A stretch of DNA of 31,173 nucleotides from an uncultured Eubacteriales bacterium. GTDB taxonomy: Bacteria > Bacillota > Clostridia > Oscillospirales > Butyricicoccaceae. Position numbers and translations under genes: made by a program. Positions 30,612-31,173 of the stretch are shown one piece after another. The notes beneath the pieces are model-generated. The model was not told the DNA's origin. It saw only the letters and a list, made by a program, of their open reading frames with translations, and ran no database searches. Numbering within the stretch: the first letter of the stretch is position 1; each line of letters starts with the position of its first letter. The stretch lies in the NCBI GenBank assembly GCA_910579575.1, contig CAJTUM010000009.1, positions 1 through 31,173 on the forward strand, given 5' to 3'.

Positions 30612-31173
30612 ATGCCGAAAGCCAATAAACAAAACGCGAACACCCCAACCATAGCGGAAGAACTGGAGCACGAGCATCACCACCATCACGAAGATGGAGA
30701 GGAGTGCGGCTGCGGTCACGAGCATCACCACCACCATGAACACCATCATGAGCGCAAACAGGTTTCTGCCGATGCGGTGATGAAAATTTACATCATCGAG
30801 AATCTGGACTGCGCCAACTGCGCCGCCAAAATCGAGCGAAAAATCAACGAGTTGCCGGGAGTAGAGGACGCCACGCTGACCTTTGCCACCAAGCAATTGC
30901 GGGTGACGGCTAAAAACCCCGACGCTCTGCTGGATCAAATGCGTCAAGTCGCCCGCACAGTGGAAAGCCAGGCTACGATTGAACCCCGAGCAGAGCGGAC
31001 TCCGGCAGGGTATCAGAGTAAGGTTTATATCATCGAGAATCTGGACTGTGCCAACTGCGCCGCCAAAATCGAGCAGAAAATCAACGAGCTTCCCGAAGTG
31101 GCTGAAGCCACGCTGACCTTCGCCACGAAACAGCTGCGGGTGACAGCTAAAAACCCCGACGCCTTGCTGGATC
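30612..31173 (+). CDS. Heavy-metal P-type ATPase, N-terminal part (cut by window end)
   Basis: The frame opens at ATG 30612 behind AGGAGG and is open to the window edge (187 codons). Residues 19-47 are very His-rich with a CGC pair. Two HMA-type metal-binding domains follow (about 58-125 and 137 on), each with IIENLDCANCAAKIE and the CxxC metal site, 79 residues apart and almost identical. The Asp before the first Cys (DCxxC) is typical of Zn/Cd/Pb-type CadA/ZntA ATPases. The membrane, phosphorylation and ATP-binding domains lie outside the window, so the ATPase call rests on the tandem HMA domains and the csoR context. Metal specificity is uncertain. Confidence 0.8.
   Translation, partial: MPKANKQNANTPTIAEELEHEHHHHHEDGEECGCGHEHHHHHEHHHERKQVSADAVMKIYIIENLDCANCAAKIERKINELPGVEDATLTFATKQLRVTAKNPDALLDQMRQVARTVESQATIEPRAERTPAGYQSKVYIIENLDCANCAAKIEQKINELPEVAEATLTFATKQLRVTAKNPDALLD
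30783..31173 (+). repeat. Tandem HMA-domain duplication
   Basis: The sequence from about 30783 to 31019 repeats from about 31020 to the window end with few differences, at an offset of 237 bp (79 codons). The codons for LDCANCAAKIE and LRVTAKNPDALLD are nearly the same in both copies. Confidence 0.85.

Noticed and set aside
1..31173. Prophage, CRISPR array, transposon or toxin-antitoxin system
   Set aside because: No integrase, transposase, terminase, repeat-spacer pattern or paired toxin gene was found on either strand.

Overview
The window looks like a chromosomal segment of a spore-lineage Firmicute of class Clostridia, probably an anaerobic gut-type species with moderately high G+C. The evidence is gene order (ylxM-ffh-rpsP-khpA-rimM-trmD; murB-rapZ-yvcK-whiA-dnaE), AGGAGG-type ribosome binding sites, sigma-A-like promoters, and cell-surface proteins with SLH, copper-amine-oxidase-N and LysM domains. 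This is inference from gene content; no rRNA or tRNA gene is present to place it more exactly.

Layout. Positions 1-1073 hold a terminator, a two-hairpin intergenic repeat, a DUF1294 membrane protein and a ferritin-like protein. Positions 1080-2388 (minus) hold an MBL-fold hydrolase followed by a GrpB-family protein. Positions 2737-6502 (minus) form the translation and secretion cluster ylxM, ffh, rpsP, khpA, rimM, trmD, driven by a near-consensus promoter at 6552-6580 and interrupted by an unusual run of five hairpins between khpA and rimM. Positions 6764-11055 (plus) hold lgt, an AEC-family transporter, an SLH-domain surface protein and a choloylglycine-hydrolase/penicillin V acylase family enzyme. 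Positions 11311-18801 (plus) hold murB, rapZ, yvcK, whiA and dnaE, which couple cell-wall synthesis, central metabolism and replication. Positions 18950-23945 (plus) hold a PcrA/UvrD helicase, a GIY-YIG plus tRNA-dihydrouridine synthase fusion, a GNAT acetyltransferase and a DUF4438 protein, the last three with overlapping or nearly abutting frames.

Positions 24023-26279 (minus) are more accessory: two paralogous secreted copper-amine-oxidase-N proteins, one broken by a single nonsense codon and with a decayed -10 box, and a DUF2500 protein. An AT-rich CPBP membrane protease gene (26447-27292) stands out in composition from its neighbours. It is followed by a MATE efflux pump with a palindrome laid over its promoter, a GH25 lysozyme with two LysM repeats, and a CsoR-type metal repressor whose own promoter carries a GC-rich palindrome. 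The window ends inside a heavy-metal P-type ATPase with a His-rich N-terminus and tandem metal-binding domains.

I found no phage, CRISPR array, transposase or complete known defence system. The most unusual items are the GIY-YIG/Dus fusion, the decaying stalk-protein paralogue, the hairpin cluster inside the rpsP-trmD operon, the operator-like palindrome at the MATE promoter, and the mismatch between a copper-type CsoR triad and zinc/cadmium-type metal-binding domains in the adjacent ATPase.
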